48,772 nucleotides of DNA from JAKAFX01 sp043196285 (lineage in GTDB: Archaea > Thermoplasmatota > Thermoplasmata > Thermoplasmatales > Thermoplasmataceae): positions 1 to 48,772 of the forward strand of contig JBBYJL010000003.1 of the NCBI GenBank assembly GCA_043196285.1, given 5' to 3'. Below, in pieces: positions 16,914 to 25,197 of this stretch. Position 1 is the first letter of the stretch, and each line of letters begins with the position of its first letter. Made by a program: the position numbers and the translations under genes. The notes beneath the pieces are model-generated. The model saw only the letters and a program-made list of their open reading frames with translations, did no database searches and was not told the origin of the DNA.

Positions 16914-17909
16914 CTATGTCGGTTCTTTGCCTGATCTGGCAGCATTGATATCCGGACCTCCGGAAAATTCACCATTCTCCTGCATCTTTATGGCCCTGTT
17001 CAGGTTAATCTTGTATCCTGCATATCCTAGAACTATTACAGATATCACTACAAGGAAAAACGGAAGGCCCAGAGCATCAAGATTGTGGACATGAAGACCG
17101 GTTATGATGCTGTAGTTCCATATAGCAGGGTATACTACTGCAGTAATGCCTGCTATCACAAACGCAATGCCTCCGTAGGAAAGTACGAAATGGCTTACTC
17201 CTCTTGCAACATATGCGATGCCGGACTGACCCAGTTTTTTCTTCCTAGACAGCCAATTTCCGAAGAAAATTCCTGCGATCACCTGCATCGTCATTGTGCC
17301 AAGACCAAACATCAAGCCTGGAACGAATCCTATATAGATGGGCATGCTAGGTGCCAAAACAAAATAAATTATGATCGCAAAGGCCCCAAAACCAAAGCCT
17401 GCTATTAGTCCATGGAAAAATGCCAGCCTCATTGGAATCGGTTTATAGACACCGTTTTCTTTCCTCATGACCGGGTTCTCAGTATGGTGCATTTCACCCT
17501 CCTCCTTCTCCATGTGACCCTTGTGAATCCCAAACAGCCTGTAGAGACTTGTCTCTATTATGTGAACATGAGGATATTTCAGTTTGTTAGCTATGTAGAA
17601 ACCTGAAAGCGCCATTACTGTTCCCACAATTATGTAGATGATGCCGTTGAAAAAGGTGACTTCCATGAAACTGGCCAGCGCCAGTGCAGCTAGCTCGGAC
17701 ATGAGCGCCCGCTCAAGTGTGAATCCGCCTGAGAAAATAAGCCCAGCCTTGGCTCCCCCTCTGCTTGAATAACTGCCGACTGCGTATGAGAATGTGATCG
17801 GCCACGTATGTTCATCTGGTGTTATACCATGCACTATTCCCAGAAGATAGGACACCAGAATAGTCATGTAAATCCCATCGTAGACCGGATTCCATAAGTT
17901 TATGTACAT
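16914..17909 (-). CDS. NicO-like metal transporter with His-rich loop
   Basis: A 331-residue membrane protein with about eight hydrophobic segments. The first helix has GIVHGITPDEHTWPITFSYA, resembling the HxxxxD(E)H motif of Ni/Co transporters. A hydrophilic loop rich in His, Glu and Lys (about residues 105-145, including HVH, HKGH and MHH) and a later LHVHNLDALG are typical of metal-sensing or metal-trapping loops in this superfamily. It starts 4 bases after a DtxR-type repressor gene, so it is almost surely the regulated target. The metal (Ni, Co, Mn or Fe) and direction are unknown. Confidence 0.72.
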   Translation of the reverse strand: MYINLWNPVYDGIYMTILVSYLLGIVHGITPDEHTWPITFSYAVGSYSSRGGAKAGLIFSGGFTLERALMSELAALALASFMEVTFFNGIIYIIVGTVMALSGFYIANKLKYPHVHIIETSLYRLFGIHKGHMEKEEGEMHHTENPVMRKENGVYKPIPMRLAFFHGLIAGFGFGAFAIIIYFVLAPSMPIYIGFVPGLMFGLGTMTMQVIAGIFFGNWLSRKKKLGQSGIAYVARGVSHFVLSYGGIAFVIAGITAVVYPAIWNYSIITGLHVHNLDALGLPFFLVVISVIVLGYAGYKINLNRAIKMQENGEFSGGPDINAARSGKEPT

Positions 17910-17913
17910 ATCA

Positions 17914-18324
17914 TCAACCCCTTATAAGCTTACCATGTGGACAGACAGTTGGTTTTCCAAGCATGTTCCATATCTTTTCAACAGTGTCGTGATCCATCAG
18001 ATAATCGTATCTGCAGACCTCATCGCAGGCGTTTTCAAGTAATTCACCGGATAGATAAGCGACGCATTCCATCACTCTGTGAGCTTCGATAAGTTCATGG
18101 TATTCTGTCTTCCCCTTTTCCGTGGGAATAATCATTCCTGATCTGGACATTACATACCCCTTCCCGGTGAGTCTTCTGATGACATCCAGTGCCGTTGGCG
18201 GCTTCACCTGCATGGATCTGGCAATGTCTGCAAGCCTGAGCGGGAAAAGATGCTGATTTTCCACAATCTTCACCAAGAAATCCCTCTCTTTCCTGGTCAA
18301 TTGTTTATTGTCCTTTGGTGTCAT
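17914..18324 (-). CDS. DtxR/MntR-family metal-dependent repressor
   Basis: A 136-residue iron/manganese-dependent regulator. The winged helix occupies the first half (LRLADIARSMQVKPPTALDVIRRLTGKGYV). The metal-binding and dimerisation part has EAHRVMECVAYLSGELLENACDEVCRYDYLMDHDTVEKI and ends with LGKPTVCPHGKLI, a DtxR hallmark. The SH3-like third domain of DtxR is absent, so it is of the short MntR/SirR size. It heads an operon with the NicO-like transporter, and a palindrome abuts its start codon, suggesting autoregulation. Confidence 0.92.
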   Translation of the reverse strand: MTPKDNKQLTRKERDFLVKIVENQHLFPLRLADIARSMQVKPPTALDVIRRLTGKGYVMSRSGMIIPTEKGKTEYHELIEAHRVMECVAYLSGELLENACDEVCRYDYLMDHDTVEKIWNMLGKPTVCPHGKLIRG

Positions 18325-18325
18325 A

Positions 18326-18340
18326 TTAGTATCGTGCTAA
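18326..18340. promoter_or_regulatory. Candidate DtxR-type operator
   Basis: TTAG at 18326-18329 and CTAA at 18337-18340 form the outer arms of an imperfect palindrome (TTAGTATCGTGCTAA), similar in style to TTAGG...CCTAA operators of the DtxR family. It starts 2 bases upstream of the repressor's ATG and lies between the start codon and a TATA-like TCATATATTA at 18353-18362, so a bound repressor would cover the transcription start. Confidence 0.55.
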
Positions 18341-18411
18341 GGTAGTTAGTAGTCATATATTAACATTTTCCCAATTCCACACGGAGAGTGTTTAGTTTCA
18401 GGGAATATATA

Positions 18412-18627
18412 TCATGCCCTGTATGATTGTGCTTTTGCAATCATATAATGTTCTCTGCCTAACATGAATACAGGGACAGAATCAATGCTTCGTATACTTA
18501 TTTGATAATATTTATTAACTTCCTGGTTGTATTTGTTAAATTGATGACTCTCGGGTGCAGTCTGATCGTTTCCCTTATCGGTGGTTCCATGGCCTTTTCG
18601 GGAATATTCCGTTACCATGTTTTTCAC
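18412..18627 (-). CDS. Doubtful ORF of 71 codons
   Basis: An open frame in the 332-base region between the DtxR operon and the next plus-strand gene. The composition is plausible but there is no recognisable family, no hydrophobic segment and no clear TATA or Shine-Dalgarno sequence. Apart from this and the operator/TATA region I see nothing else in the gap. Confidence 0.25.
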   Translation of the reverse strand: MKNMVTEYSRKGHGTTDKGNDQTAPESHQFNKYNQEVNKYYQISIRSIDSVPVFMLGREHYMIAKAQSYRA

Positions 18628-18655
18628 ATAACAGTTCCGGCGGGAGATGAATATT

Positions 18656-19534
18656 ATGCTTTATAGAGATGTTGAAAGAGTTCTTGAGATGGGTATGACA
18701 ATATCGGTGGAGCAACAGCATCCGATATTCCCTCTCCTCTTAAGAGAGATAGATACGATTCCGCTGGATTCTTACCATTATGGTAGACAGTATTATGTTG
18801 ATCTTTTCATATGCGGGGAGGCCGCATCTAAACTCTCAGGAGTTCTCTCTGCATATTCACCTACAAGGGCTGGAGTATGCGATATCATAAGGGTTAATGC
18901 CGAGGAGATGAGTTCTGCATCAATGGTGATGGACGAGATAGGGAAGATTGATCTGGCTGTGAGGGGTGGCCTATACCTGAATGATAGTAAAATTTACATC
19001 GACTACAGGATTTCATCCTCCGCTAAGCATGATATCACAAACCTGGGGAATCTGATCCACCGGATGAACAACAGGATAAGGATTGCCGATCTCGGACCGG
19101 GCAGGGGCGGGATATCTATTCTGGACCAGATAGATTCAAGGATTCACCTCGCAGTGGTTTCTTACGAAGCCGATATCCTGCCTGAAACTGGCATTCCTGC
19201 TGAAAGCGATCTGCTGCTGGAATATAACTTTACCATGGCAGAAGAAGGCGGATTCAGGGCAATCGCATATGGAAGTAATTCCATATCTGTTGTCCGCATA
19301 AAATCTCCATTTCTTCAGGAGATCCATAGACTGTCCATCGAGAGGAGGATTCCAAAGGCCTCAATTCTTGCAAAACCCCAGGATGGAAAGTACAGGTCGT
19401 TCACTTTCCTTCCATATTCAATGGTTGACGACCAGATATCCACGCTTTTCGAGGCAAAGGAGAAATTCCCGGAACTGGATTTCAATCTTCTTGCTATCAG
19501 GTCCTACGATCGTGGTATATGGGACTGGATCTGA
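18656..19534 (+). CDS. Unknown protein, about 290 residues
   Basis: Not recognised. It has no transmembrane segment or signal peptide, and mixed alpha/beta composition. Distinct stretches are QQHPIFPLLLREID, a Gly-rich ADLGPGRGGISILDQ near the middle and a C-terminal RSYDRGIWDWI. I prefer the ATG at 18656 to that at 18647 because GGGAGAT at 18642-18648 is then properly spaced as a Shine-Dalgarno sequence. It is transcribed away from the DtxR operon. Size and style resemble the unknown proteins at 20420 and 34862, but I cannot show homology by eye. Confidence 0.75.
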   Translation: MLYRDVERVLEMGMTISVEQQHPIFPLLLREIDTIPLDSYHYGRQYYVDLFICGEAASKLSGVLSAYSPTRAGVCDIIRVNAEEMSSASMVMDEIGKIDLAVRGGLYLNDSKIYIDYRISSSAKHDITNLGNLIHRMNNRIRIADLGPGRGGISILDQIDSRIHLAVVSYEADILPETGIPAESDLLLEYNFTMAEEGGFRAIAYGSNSISVVRIKSPFLQEIHRLSIERRIPKASILAKPQDGKYRSFTFLPYSMVDDQISTLFEAKEKFPELDFNLLAIRSYDRGIWDWI

Positions 19535-19741
19535 ACGCACTGGATGGAATCTTATGCTTGAAGCATGCATCAAAGCTGTTTGGTGGAAAAACAGCTATGG
19601 GAGCATTTAATTCTGATTTCTCGCATGATTTCATAGCGTATTCGTGCTCTGTTCTTTTTGAATTTCCATTTAAATGACGGTCGCCTAGTACGGCCGGAAC
19701 CAGCCTTTCTCAGACGATGATGATATACCTTGCAACTTATC

Positions 19742-20353
19742 TCACCGAACTGTCGTGATTATGATGGCAATTGCATCCAGGATATACTGGACTGCGAATC
19801 CCGCTACAAGGAGACCAAGCACTCGTGTCATCGCCTTCAGAACCTTTGCACCCATGAGATTAAGTATCTTCTCCGCGAACTCAAAGAATAAGAATATGAT
19901 GACGAATACCAGAAACAGGGAGATCAGCGTGAATATGAGGTTTAAAACCCCCCCATTAATAAGGATAATCACGAGCGATATTGCGCCTGGCCCAGCCAGG
20001 AGTGGTGTTGCCATTGGGACTATTCCTATGTCCTTCTCAACATTTCCACCGGCAGAACTTGGTCTGTCGCCCTCCCTGACCATGTTTATACCCATTATCA
20101 GCAGGATCGCGCCTCCCGCGATCTCGATTGCCTGAATTGATATTCCAAAGAAATAGAGGAGATAATTGCCGAGTATGGCAAAAAAGACCAGAATTATGAA
20201 GCCATAGATCACAGCATCCATTGTCACACCCCTTGTATCCACATGGTTCATTCCCGATGTGAGCCCCATGAATATCAGCATTGCTCCAAACGGATCTATA
20301 ACTACGAAAAGCGGAATGAATATCTTCAGAAATTCAACGATCTCTGTAACCAT
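19742..20353 (-). CDS. MarC family (UPF0056) membrane protein
   Basis: About 203 residues with six hydrophobic segments. Family signatures include PLFVVIDPFGAMLIFMGLT at the N-terminus, AGGAILLIMGINMVREG in the middle and IGIVPMATPLLAGPGAISLVI. MarC proteins are inner-membrane proteins of unknown transport function. The open frame extends to a TTG at 20380, but the ATG at 20353 is preferred: the TATA-like AGATAAATATTG lies about 30 bases before it. No operon partner is evident. Confidence 0.9.
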   Translation of the reverse strand: MVTEIVEFLKIFIPLFVVIDPFGAMLIFMGLTSGMNHVDTRGVTMDAVIYGFIILVFFAILGNYLLYFFGISIQAIEIAGGAILLIMGINMVREGDRPSSAGGNVEKDIGIVPMATPLLAGPGAISLVIILINGGVLNLIFTLISLFLVFVIIFLFFEFAEKILNLMGAKVLKAMTRVLGLLVAGFAVQYILDAIAIIITTVR

Positions 20354-20419
20354 ATCTGATAAGGTGTATGCCTGTTGCAATATTTATCTTGGCATTCCTT
20401 AATGTTTTTCACTCTCCAT

Positions 20420-21331
20420 TTAACTGATCTGGGCCATGATATCCTGTACGGTCCCGTATATCATGTTCGGGATAAGTTTCATTTCCATGGCATCCGGGAA
20501 ATTAAAAAATGGCGACATTGATAGAGTATAGATCATCTCCAAGTCTGCCCATCTCACAATGCTAGGTCCATACGGGCTCCGAATAAGTATGCTCTCATGT
20601 GAAATTTCCCTGTAGTCAAATAAGCCTTCTTCGTCCCTGAGTCTGTAAATGCCGTGCTGAATCCTGCTTCCATTCCTCAGGATATCAACCCACATCGCCC
20701 TTTCAAATGATCCATATTCGAATATCAATATACAGTTTTCAACCCTGCCTTCCCTGAATATGGTACCCACTGAAGACAGATCATACTGCTTTCCGTAAAC
20801 TAATACAGATATTGAGATATCATCGATCCAGTTCAACCTGGATATTCTGGTATCCTCGAACCATTCACCTGTATGTCCTGAAGCAAAATAAGACCTGTTT
20901 TTGAATGATGTCCATCGCAGCCTCATCTCATCCCTTTGAGATGGAACCAGATCTGAATAGATTCTGTAAAAATCCCCTGAATCTGATATTCCCTGTGCCT
21001 CGATCTCTATTTCCGTTCCATGGGAAAAAGAGGATGCCGATTGTTTTCCCCTGTAATTTTTCCCGATGAAGTATATATGATGTCCTGCAGTAGCTGCATG
21101 TATATCAGAATACGTGCCAGAGAAACTTGACATCAGGCTTTTGGGAAACCCCTGGTAAAACCAGTCCATAAAGAATTCCTTCACCCTGTATAGCCTGCCA
21201 TCGAGATCCAGGAAATATCTGAGCGTCGGCCATTTGGTGGCGGAATCCCTATATGTAAGGTTGAGTGCATTCATAGTTGCAGGAAGATACCTGATAAATG
21301 GCATCTCCACATCTCTCTCCTGCTGGGACAT
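20420..21331 (-). CDS. Unknown protein, about 300 residues
   Basis: Not recognised. It is soluble by composition and very rich in aromatic residues, with many short beta-like stretches (for example YFASGHTGEWFEDTRISRLNW and ISISVLVYGKQYDL), suggesting a largely beta fold such as a carbohydrate- or lipid-binding sandwich; this is only an impression. The first residues MSQQERDVEM contain no signal peptide. Upstream lies a decayed small gene on the same strand. Confidence 0.75.
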   Translation of the reverse strand: MSQQERDVEMPFIRYLPATMNALNLTYRDSATKWPTLRYFLDLDGRLYRVKEFFMDWFYQGFPKSLMSSFSGTYSDIHAATAGHHIYFIGKNYRGKQSASSFSHGTEIEIEAQGISDSGDFYRIYSDLVPSQRDEMRLRWTSFKNRSYFASGHTGEWFEDTRISRLNWIDDISISVLVYGKQYDLSSVGTIFREGRVENCILIFEYGSFERAMWVDILRNGSRIQHGIYRLRDEEGLFDYREISHESILIRSPYGPSIVRWADLEMIYTLSMSPFFNFPDAMEMKLIPNMIYGTVQDIMAQIS

Positions 21332-21381
21332 TGAGTATCATACAATAATGCTAAGGACCTTATTTCTTCTTTCCTTATTGA

Positions 21382-21637
21382 TCAGTCAGTAATCTCTCTT
21401 ATCCTGATCTTTCTGCTCGTCTGGAGTTCTTTCATTGTCACAGTGATTTTTGTTCCATTGCGCAATTTTTTTGATTTGATCCACTCACAGAATGAAGTAA
21501 TGAAGTTATCTCATTATCCATGATGAGATCGGCCTACGGAAATCCGATGCGACTGCTGTTTCATCTCCAGTGATAATGGCAAATATTTCTATTCCACAGG
21601 GGGAGTTGAAAAGTAATACAGTGAAATACTGCTTAGA
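21382..21637 (-). pseudogene. Decayed small gene(s), one broken by an 8-bp duplication
   Basis: Two coding-like minus-strand segments fill most of the 350-base gap. The first, open from 21637 to a TAA at 21506-21508, includes YFTVLLFNSPCGIEIFAII and TGDETAVASDFRRP but has no start codon near its TATA-like TTTATATG (about 21645-21656). The second starts with ATG at 21521, overlapping the first; its frame is broken at 21491-21506 by an exact tandem duplication of 8 bases. Removing one copy restores a clean 43-residue frame ending at 21382 (MDNEITSFCEWIKSKKLR ... SRKIRIREITD). No family is recognised. Confidence 0.55.
21491..21506. repeat. 8-bp tandem duplication
   Basis: AATGAAGT occurs twice in immediate succession (21491-21498 and 21499-21506). 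It lies inside the small broken gene and accounts by itself for the frameshift there. Confidence 0.9.
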
Positions 21638-21681
21638 TTATTGCTCATATAAATATTCAATGTTCAGCATTTCTAATTGTA

Positions 21682-22296
21682 TCAGATTGCCTGGAGCGCT
21701 ACCAATCTGAATGCCCTGTGTATCTGATTTCCTCCAGACTCAGGTGACAGTGAAAAGAGAGGCCTGAATATCCTGGATATTTTCCCCATGTCGTATTCAT
21801 ATTTACCCGCGGATCTATTCTTGCTAATAAAAAGGTCACCATTTATGAAATATCCTTTATCATTCAGGACCTTTCTTGTATTTTCGTATACAAGAAACCT
21901 ATGCCTGCCTGTGTTATGGATAACAAGATTGGAGGTCCCAATATCAAAGGTATGATCGAATGCAAATGGTTTTGTTATATCCAATTTGATCAGCGTGACA
22001 CGATCCGCAATATTGAGAATTCTCATATTATCTGAAGCCAGTTTGATGGAAGATCCAGATAGGCTGGAATCCTCAAAATTATCAACGGCAGTTATCCTGG
22101 CATTTCGGAAATAAGTTGCCGCAATTGCTGTGATGAATCCTAGACCGCATCCCAGATCAAGAATTCTGACAGGTTCGTCTCGCCCAATTGGCAGTCTGGA
22201 AAATGCCTCTTCAAACATCCTTCCAGCAATCTCACGGAATGCATTACTCTGTGCAGGAGTTGAATGATGGTAAGTTCCGTAATCAGGTTTCTCCAT
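21682..22296 (-). CDS. Class I SAM-dependent methyltransferase
   Basis: About 204 residues. Motif I appears as VRILDLGCGLGFITAIAATYF (SAM-binding GxGxG region), followed by ITAVDNFEDSSLSG and, at motif IV, FDIGTSNLVIHNTGRHR, then a loop DKGYFINGDLF. This is the methyltransferase-11/UbiE-like fold; the substrate is unknown. The frame is open to 22428, but the ATG at 22296 is chosen: the TATA-like AACTTAAG lies about 27 bases upstream of it, and the extra N-terminal residues look non-coding. Confidence 0.85.
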   Translation of the reverse strand: MEKPDYGTYHHSTPAQSNAFREIAGRMFEEAFSRLPIGRDEPVRILDLGCGLGFITAIAATYFRNARITAVDNFEDSSLSGSSIKLASDNMRILNIADRVTLIKLDITKPFAFDHTFDIGTSNLVIHNTGRHRFLVYENTRKVLNDKGYFINGDLFISKNRSAGKYEYDMGKISRIFRPLFSLSPESGGNQIHRAFRLVALQAI

Positions 22297-22382
22297 CCGG
22301 TATGAATTTGTTTGATCACTTAAGTTTTTACCGTGGTAAATGTCATGAGAAATACAATGATGAGAATTACGATTTAACGGAG

Positions 22383-22493
22383 ATGAAGAACCTTTCAGTG
22401 TCCCTGAGGGCATTGATGGAGAGACCAAAGATCGATCTCGATTCTACATTAAATTTATTGATTGGAAAAAAGATTGTGAAAACCCAAGTATAA
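22383..22493 (+). CDS. Possible 36-residue protein
   Basis: An ATG directly preceded by GGAG opens a short frame (starts MKNLSVSLRALMERP, ends LIGKKIVKTQV) that looks coding. It is divergent from the methyltransferase. There is no recognisable family and only weak promoter evidence. Confidence 0.3.
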   Translation: MKNLSVSLRALMERPKIDLDSTLNLLIGKKIVKTQV

Positions 22494-22645
22494 CATTTTT
22501 CATAGGAGATCTTCAGGAGTGACAATTTTACCCGCTTGAGTGCTCATATCCTTGAGAATTTACATGATAACACTGATTTTGCTTTGTCTTCCTTCTCAGG
22601 CTGTAAATAATAACATTTAAGGCTCTGCTATAATCACTGACTTGT

Positions 22646-23815
22646 ATGAAAGCGCTTATCCTTGGCATTGATGGCTATATCGGATGGCCGCTTGCTCTCA
22701 GGTACCTCTCCATGGGTTATGACGTTTCTGGCGCCGACAACTTTTTTACCAGGAGAAGAGTGAAGGAGGTTGATTCTGAGTCTGTATTCCCTATAGCCCC
22801 AATCTCCCGCAGAATACAGGAAGCTGAAAAAGCGTTCGGGAAAAGAATCAGGTTTTACCGTGGCGATGTCAGCGGAAGAAAATTCCTCTTTGATTTAATT
22901 AAAGAAGAAAAACCCGACGTAATCGTTCATCTTGCAGAGCAGAGATCGGCTCCCTATTCTATGATTGGACTGAAACAGGCATCTGAGACCATGACAAAGA
23001 ACGTCATCAGTACCCTCAACCTGATCTATGCTGTCAAAGACATCGTACCAAAGGCTCACATACTGAAACTCGGAACAATGGGCGAGTACGGTACTCCAAA
23101 TATCGATATACCTGAAGGGTTTTTTGAGATCGAGTATAATGGAAGGAAGGATACTTTACCATTTCCAAAAAATGCAGGATCCTGGTACCACTGGACAAAG
23201 GTTCATGACTCCAACAACCTCATGTTTGCAAACAGGATCTGGAACCTTCGCATAACGGATGTAATGCAGGGCGTAGTATACGGAACTCGCATCAGAGAGA
23301 TCACCTCAAATGGCCTGAGAACAAGATTTGACATTGATGAGGTCTGGGGAACCGCTCTGAACAGATTCTGCGCACAGGCAACCATCGGGATTCCCATCAC
23401 ACCGTATGGAAAGGGTGGACAAACAAGAGGTTTCCTCTCGCTGGAGGATAGCATAACTTGCCTGTCCCTTGCAACAGAACATCCGCCTGAAGATGGTGAA
23501 TACAGGGTGTTTAACCAGTTTGATCAGCATTATTCCGTGAACCAGCTTGCATCATACGTCAAGGAGGTTTATGAGAAGCAGTACGGAAAGGAAGCTGTGA
23601 TTGATCACGTTCCCAACCCAAGGATCGAGAAGGAGGAACATTACTATAATCCCGTAAGCGTCAAACTGCGATCCCTTGGATATAAGCCGTCAGGCGATCT
23701 CAGGACAGATCTTGGAAAGATACTTGAGGATCTGCAGCCGGTGAAGGAAAGGATAAAATCCCTGAAGAGCGTGATAGTTCCCCGCACATTCTGGCAGAAG
23801 AGCTCCGGCCTCTGA
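22646..23815 (+). CDS. agl3: UDP-sulfoquinovose synthase (SQD1/Agl3)
   Basis: Makes UDP-sulfoquinovose from UDP-glucose and sulfite. An extended SDR with NAD site GIDGYIGWPLA at the N-terminus, then RFYRGDVSG and LAEQRSAPYSMI. The catalytic Thr is in LGTMGEYGTPNIDIPEG, and the Tyr and Lys in WYHWTKVHDS. Family-specific blocks VVYGTRIREIT, TRFDIDEVWGTALNRF and GKGGQTRGFLSLED are all present. At 389 residues it is full length. It converges with the nucleotidyltransferase gene (23 bases between stops), which may supply its UDP-glucose. The product probably decorates N-glycans or sulfolipids. Confidence 0.92.
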   Translation: MKALILGIDGYIGWPLALRYLSMGYDVSGADNFFTRRRVKEVDSESVFPIAPISRRIQEAEKAFGKRIRFYRGDVSGRKFLFDLIKEEKPDVIVHLAEQRSAPYSMIGLKQASETMTKNVISTLNLIYAVKDIVPKAHILKLGTMGEYGTPNIDIPEGFFEIEYNGRKDTLPFPKNAGSWYHWTKVHDSNNLMFANRIWNLRITDVMQGVVYGTRIREITSNGLRTRFDIDEVWGTALNRFCAQATIGIPITPYGKGGQTRGFLSLEDSITCLSLATEHPPEDGEYRVFNQFDQHYSVNQLASYVKEVYEKQYGKEAVIDHVPNPRIEKEEHYYNPVSVKLRSLGYKPSGDLRTDLGKILEDLQPVKERIKSLKSVIVPRTFWQKSSGL

Positions 23816-23837
23816 GCGACAGGTAATTCAGCGGATT

Positions 23838-24575
23838 TCAGAAGAATTTCATGCTCTGGTTTACGACGTTTGCATAATCTGTCACCTGCCCAAGGCTCGC
23901 CCATTCAGATCTTCTGACCCTGATCGCACATGTTTTCGTTCCTCCTTCTATGGATTTCTGGATAGCGGGAGTGAGTTCGATTACGTTTGACCTGTCCTTT
24001 GAAAGGTGATCAAGCACTGTGCGATCCAGAAGATAGAGCGCACAGAGCGCGAAATTACTCCTGCTGCTCGGATCCTTCTCAGTCACTCCCGTCACGTAGA
24101 TCCTGCCGTGTTCCGTTCTGAGATCAGCAGTACCGTAATTCTGGGGATTGTCAACTTCCATTACCACCAGGACATTACTGCAGAGACCTGATTCACGCAT
24201 CCTGATCATTCTGCTGAAAATGTTCTCCTTCAGAAGGATGCCGTCTCCAGCATTGAGCAGAAAATAGTCTCCCATTATAGTGTAAGCCGCACTGAGCACA
24301 GCCCCGCCATACCCATTCCTTGGTTCCTGATAGACAATTCTTGAATAGGGGATGTTTGCAGAGACATATTCGGCAGTTCTTCTGTCCGCAGGGTCAAGAA
24401 CAATTGAGATCCTGTCAACACCCTGAAGTTTCATCATACTTGCGATCACTTCGATCATAGGTCTAAGCACGATCCGATCCCCTTCCCTATAGTATATGGG
24501 CAGCATCTCCTTCCTGAGTTTTCCGTCAAGACCGGACCTTGTCCCCTTACCTGCTGCAGTAATAATCCCCTGCAT
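23838..24575 (-). CDS. Sugar-1-phosphate nucleotidyltransferase (GalU-like)
   Basis: A 245-residue nucleotidyltransferase, probably UTP-glucose-1-phosphate uridylyltransferase. The N-terminal signature is ITAAGKGTRSGLDGKLRKEMLPI, with the Gly-rich loop and Lys expected for GalU/RmlA enzymes. A further EPRNGYGGAVLSA matches the nucleotide- and sugar-binding region, and LNAGDGILL holds the metal-binding Asp. TEKDPSSRSNFALCALYLLD follows. It is shorter than bacterial GalU by about 40 residues. Its convergent neighbour agl3 uses UDP-glucose, which supports this function. The start is the ATG at 24575, with a TATA-like AATAAATAG upstream. Confidence 0.85.
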   Translation of the reverse strand: MQGIITAAGKGTRSGLDGKLRKEMLPIYYREGDRIVLRPMIEVIASMMKLQGVDRISIVLDPADRRTAEYVSANIPYSRIVYQEPRNGYGGAVLSAAYTIMGDYFLLNAGDGILLKENIFSRMIRMRESGLCSNVLVVMEVDNPQNYGTADLRTEHGRIYVTGVTEKDPSSRSNFALCALYLLDRTVLDHLSKDRSNVIELTPAIQKSIEGGTKTCAIRVRRSEWASLGQVTDYANVVNQSMKFF

Positions 24576-24792
24576 GTCTCACTGGATGTGATAAGGCTAT
24601 TTATTGGTTCCAGAGGCATAAGGGTTTGATAAAAGAAAGTAGTGCAGAATGTACAGGTTTTCAATCATGACTGGATTCAACTAATAATACATTATTCCTA
24701 TGACTCAATAATCAATTGGATTGGAGCTGATGAAAACACAATCATAAGTCTGTGGAATCTTTTGAATAAAAATATGGGTTTTGAGGATACCC

Positions 24793-24948
24793 TCAATCTG
24801 CATTTCCGTGACTAAAGTAGTAGGAAAAGTCCTCTGTGCGGTTTGAGACCACAGATACCTGCATGGACTTACCGGCGATCTGCGCCATGTTTTCCACTTC
24901 ATCCAGTAGCTCTTCATGGGTTGCTTTCTTCATATCTTTCTGTGCCAT
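24793..24948 (-). CDS. Small soluble protein, 51 residues
   Basis: A short gene easily missed by length cut-offs. It begins MAQKDMKKATHEELLDEVE, an acidic, helix-forming segment, continues NMAQIAGKSMQVSVVSNR and ends with an aromatic SYYFSHGNAD. A TATA-like ATTAATATT is centred about 28 bases before the ATG, as for leaderless genes here. It runs opposite to the Lrp gene across a shared intergenic region. No family is recognised and there is no Cys or transmembrane segment. Confidence 0.6.
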   Translation of the reverse strand: MAQKDMKKATHEELLDEVENMAQIAGKSMQVSVVSNRTEDFSYYFSHGNAD

Positions 24949-25167
24949 TAAACCGTTGAACTTGTCATGGTATTAATATTTTGCTGAACTGCAGCACGTC
25001 AAATGACGAATAATTTTCAAAAATATTATTGGAAATATCTGATACATGGCACTCCACTGGAACAATGACCGTTTCATCTGGAGTTCGTGGTGATCTATCC
25101 TGAATTATTTTTGGAAATAAATTATCATTGCTGTCTTTCGGGAACGGTTGATCATGATCGGGTGCCA

Positions 25168-25178
25168 GATTATATATT
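25168..25178 (+). promoter_or_regulatory. TATA box of the Lrp-type regulator
   Basis: GATTATATATT is centred 25 bases before a TTG codon at 25198. This spacing fixes the start of the regulator at the TTG rather than at the GTG codons near 25087. Confidence 0.6.
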
Positions 25179-25197
25179 CAGAGATGATAATCCATCG

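Noticed and set aside
24705..24917. 70-codon minus-strand frame
   Set aside because: Overlaps the better supported 51-residue gene (24793-24948) in another frame and has an unnatural Trp/Arg-rich composition.
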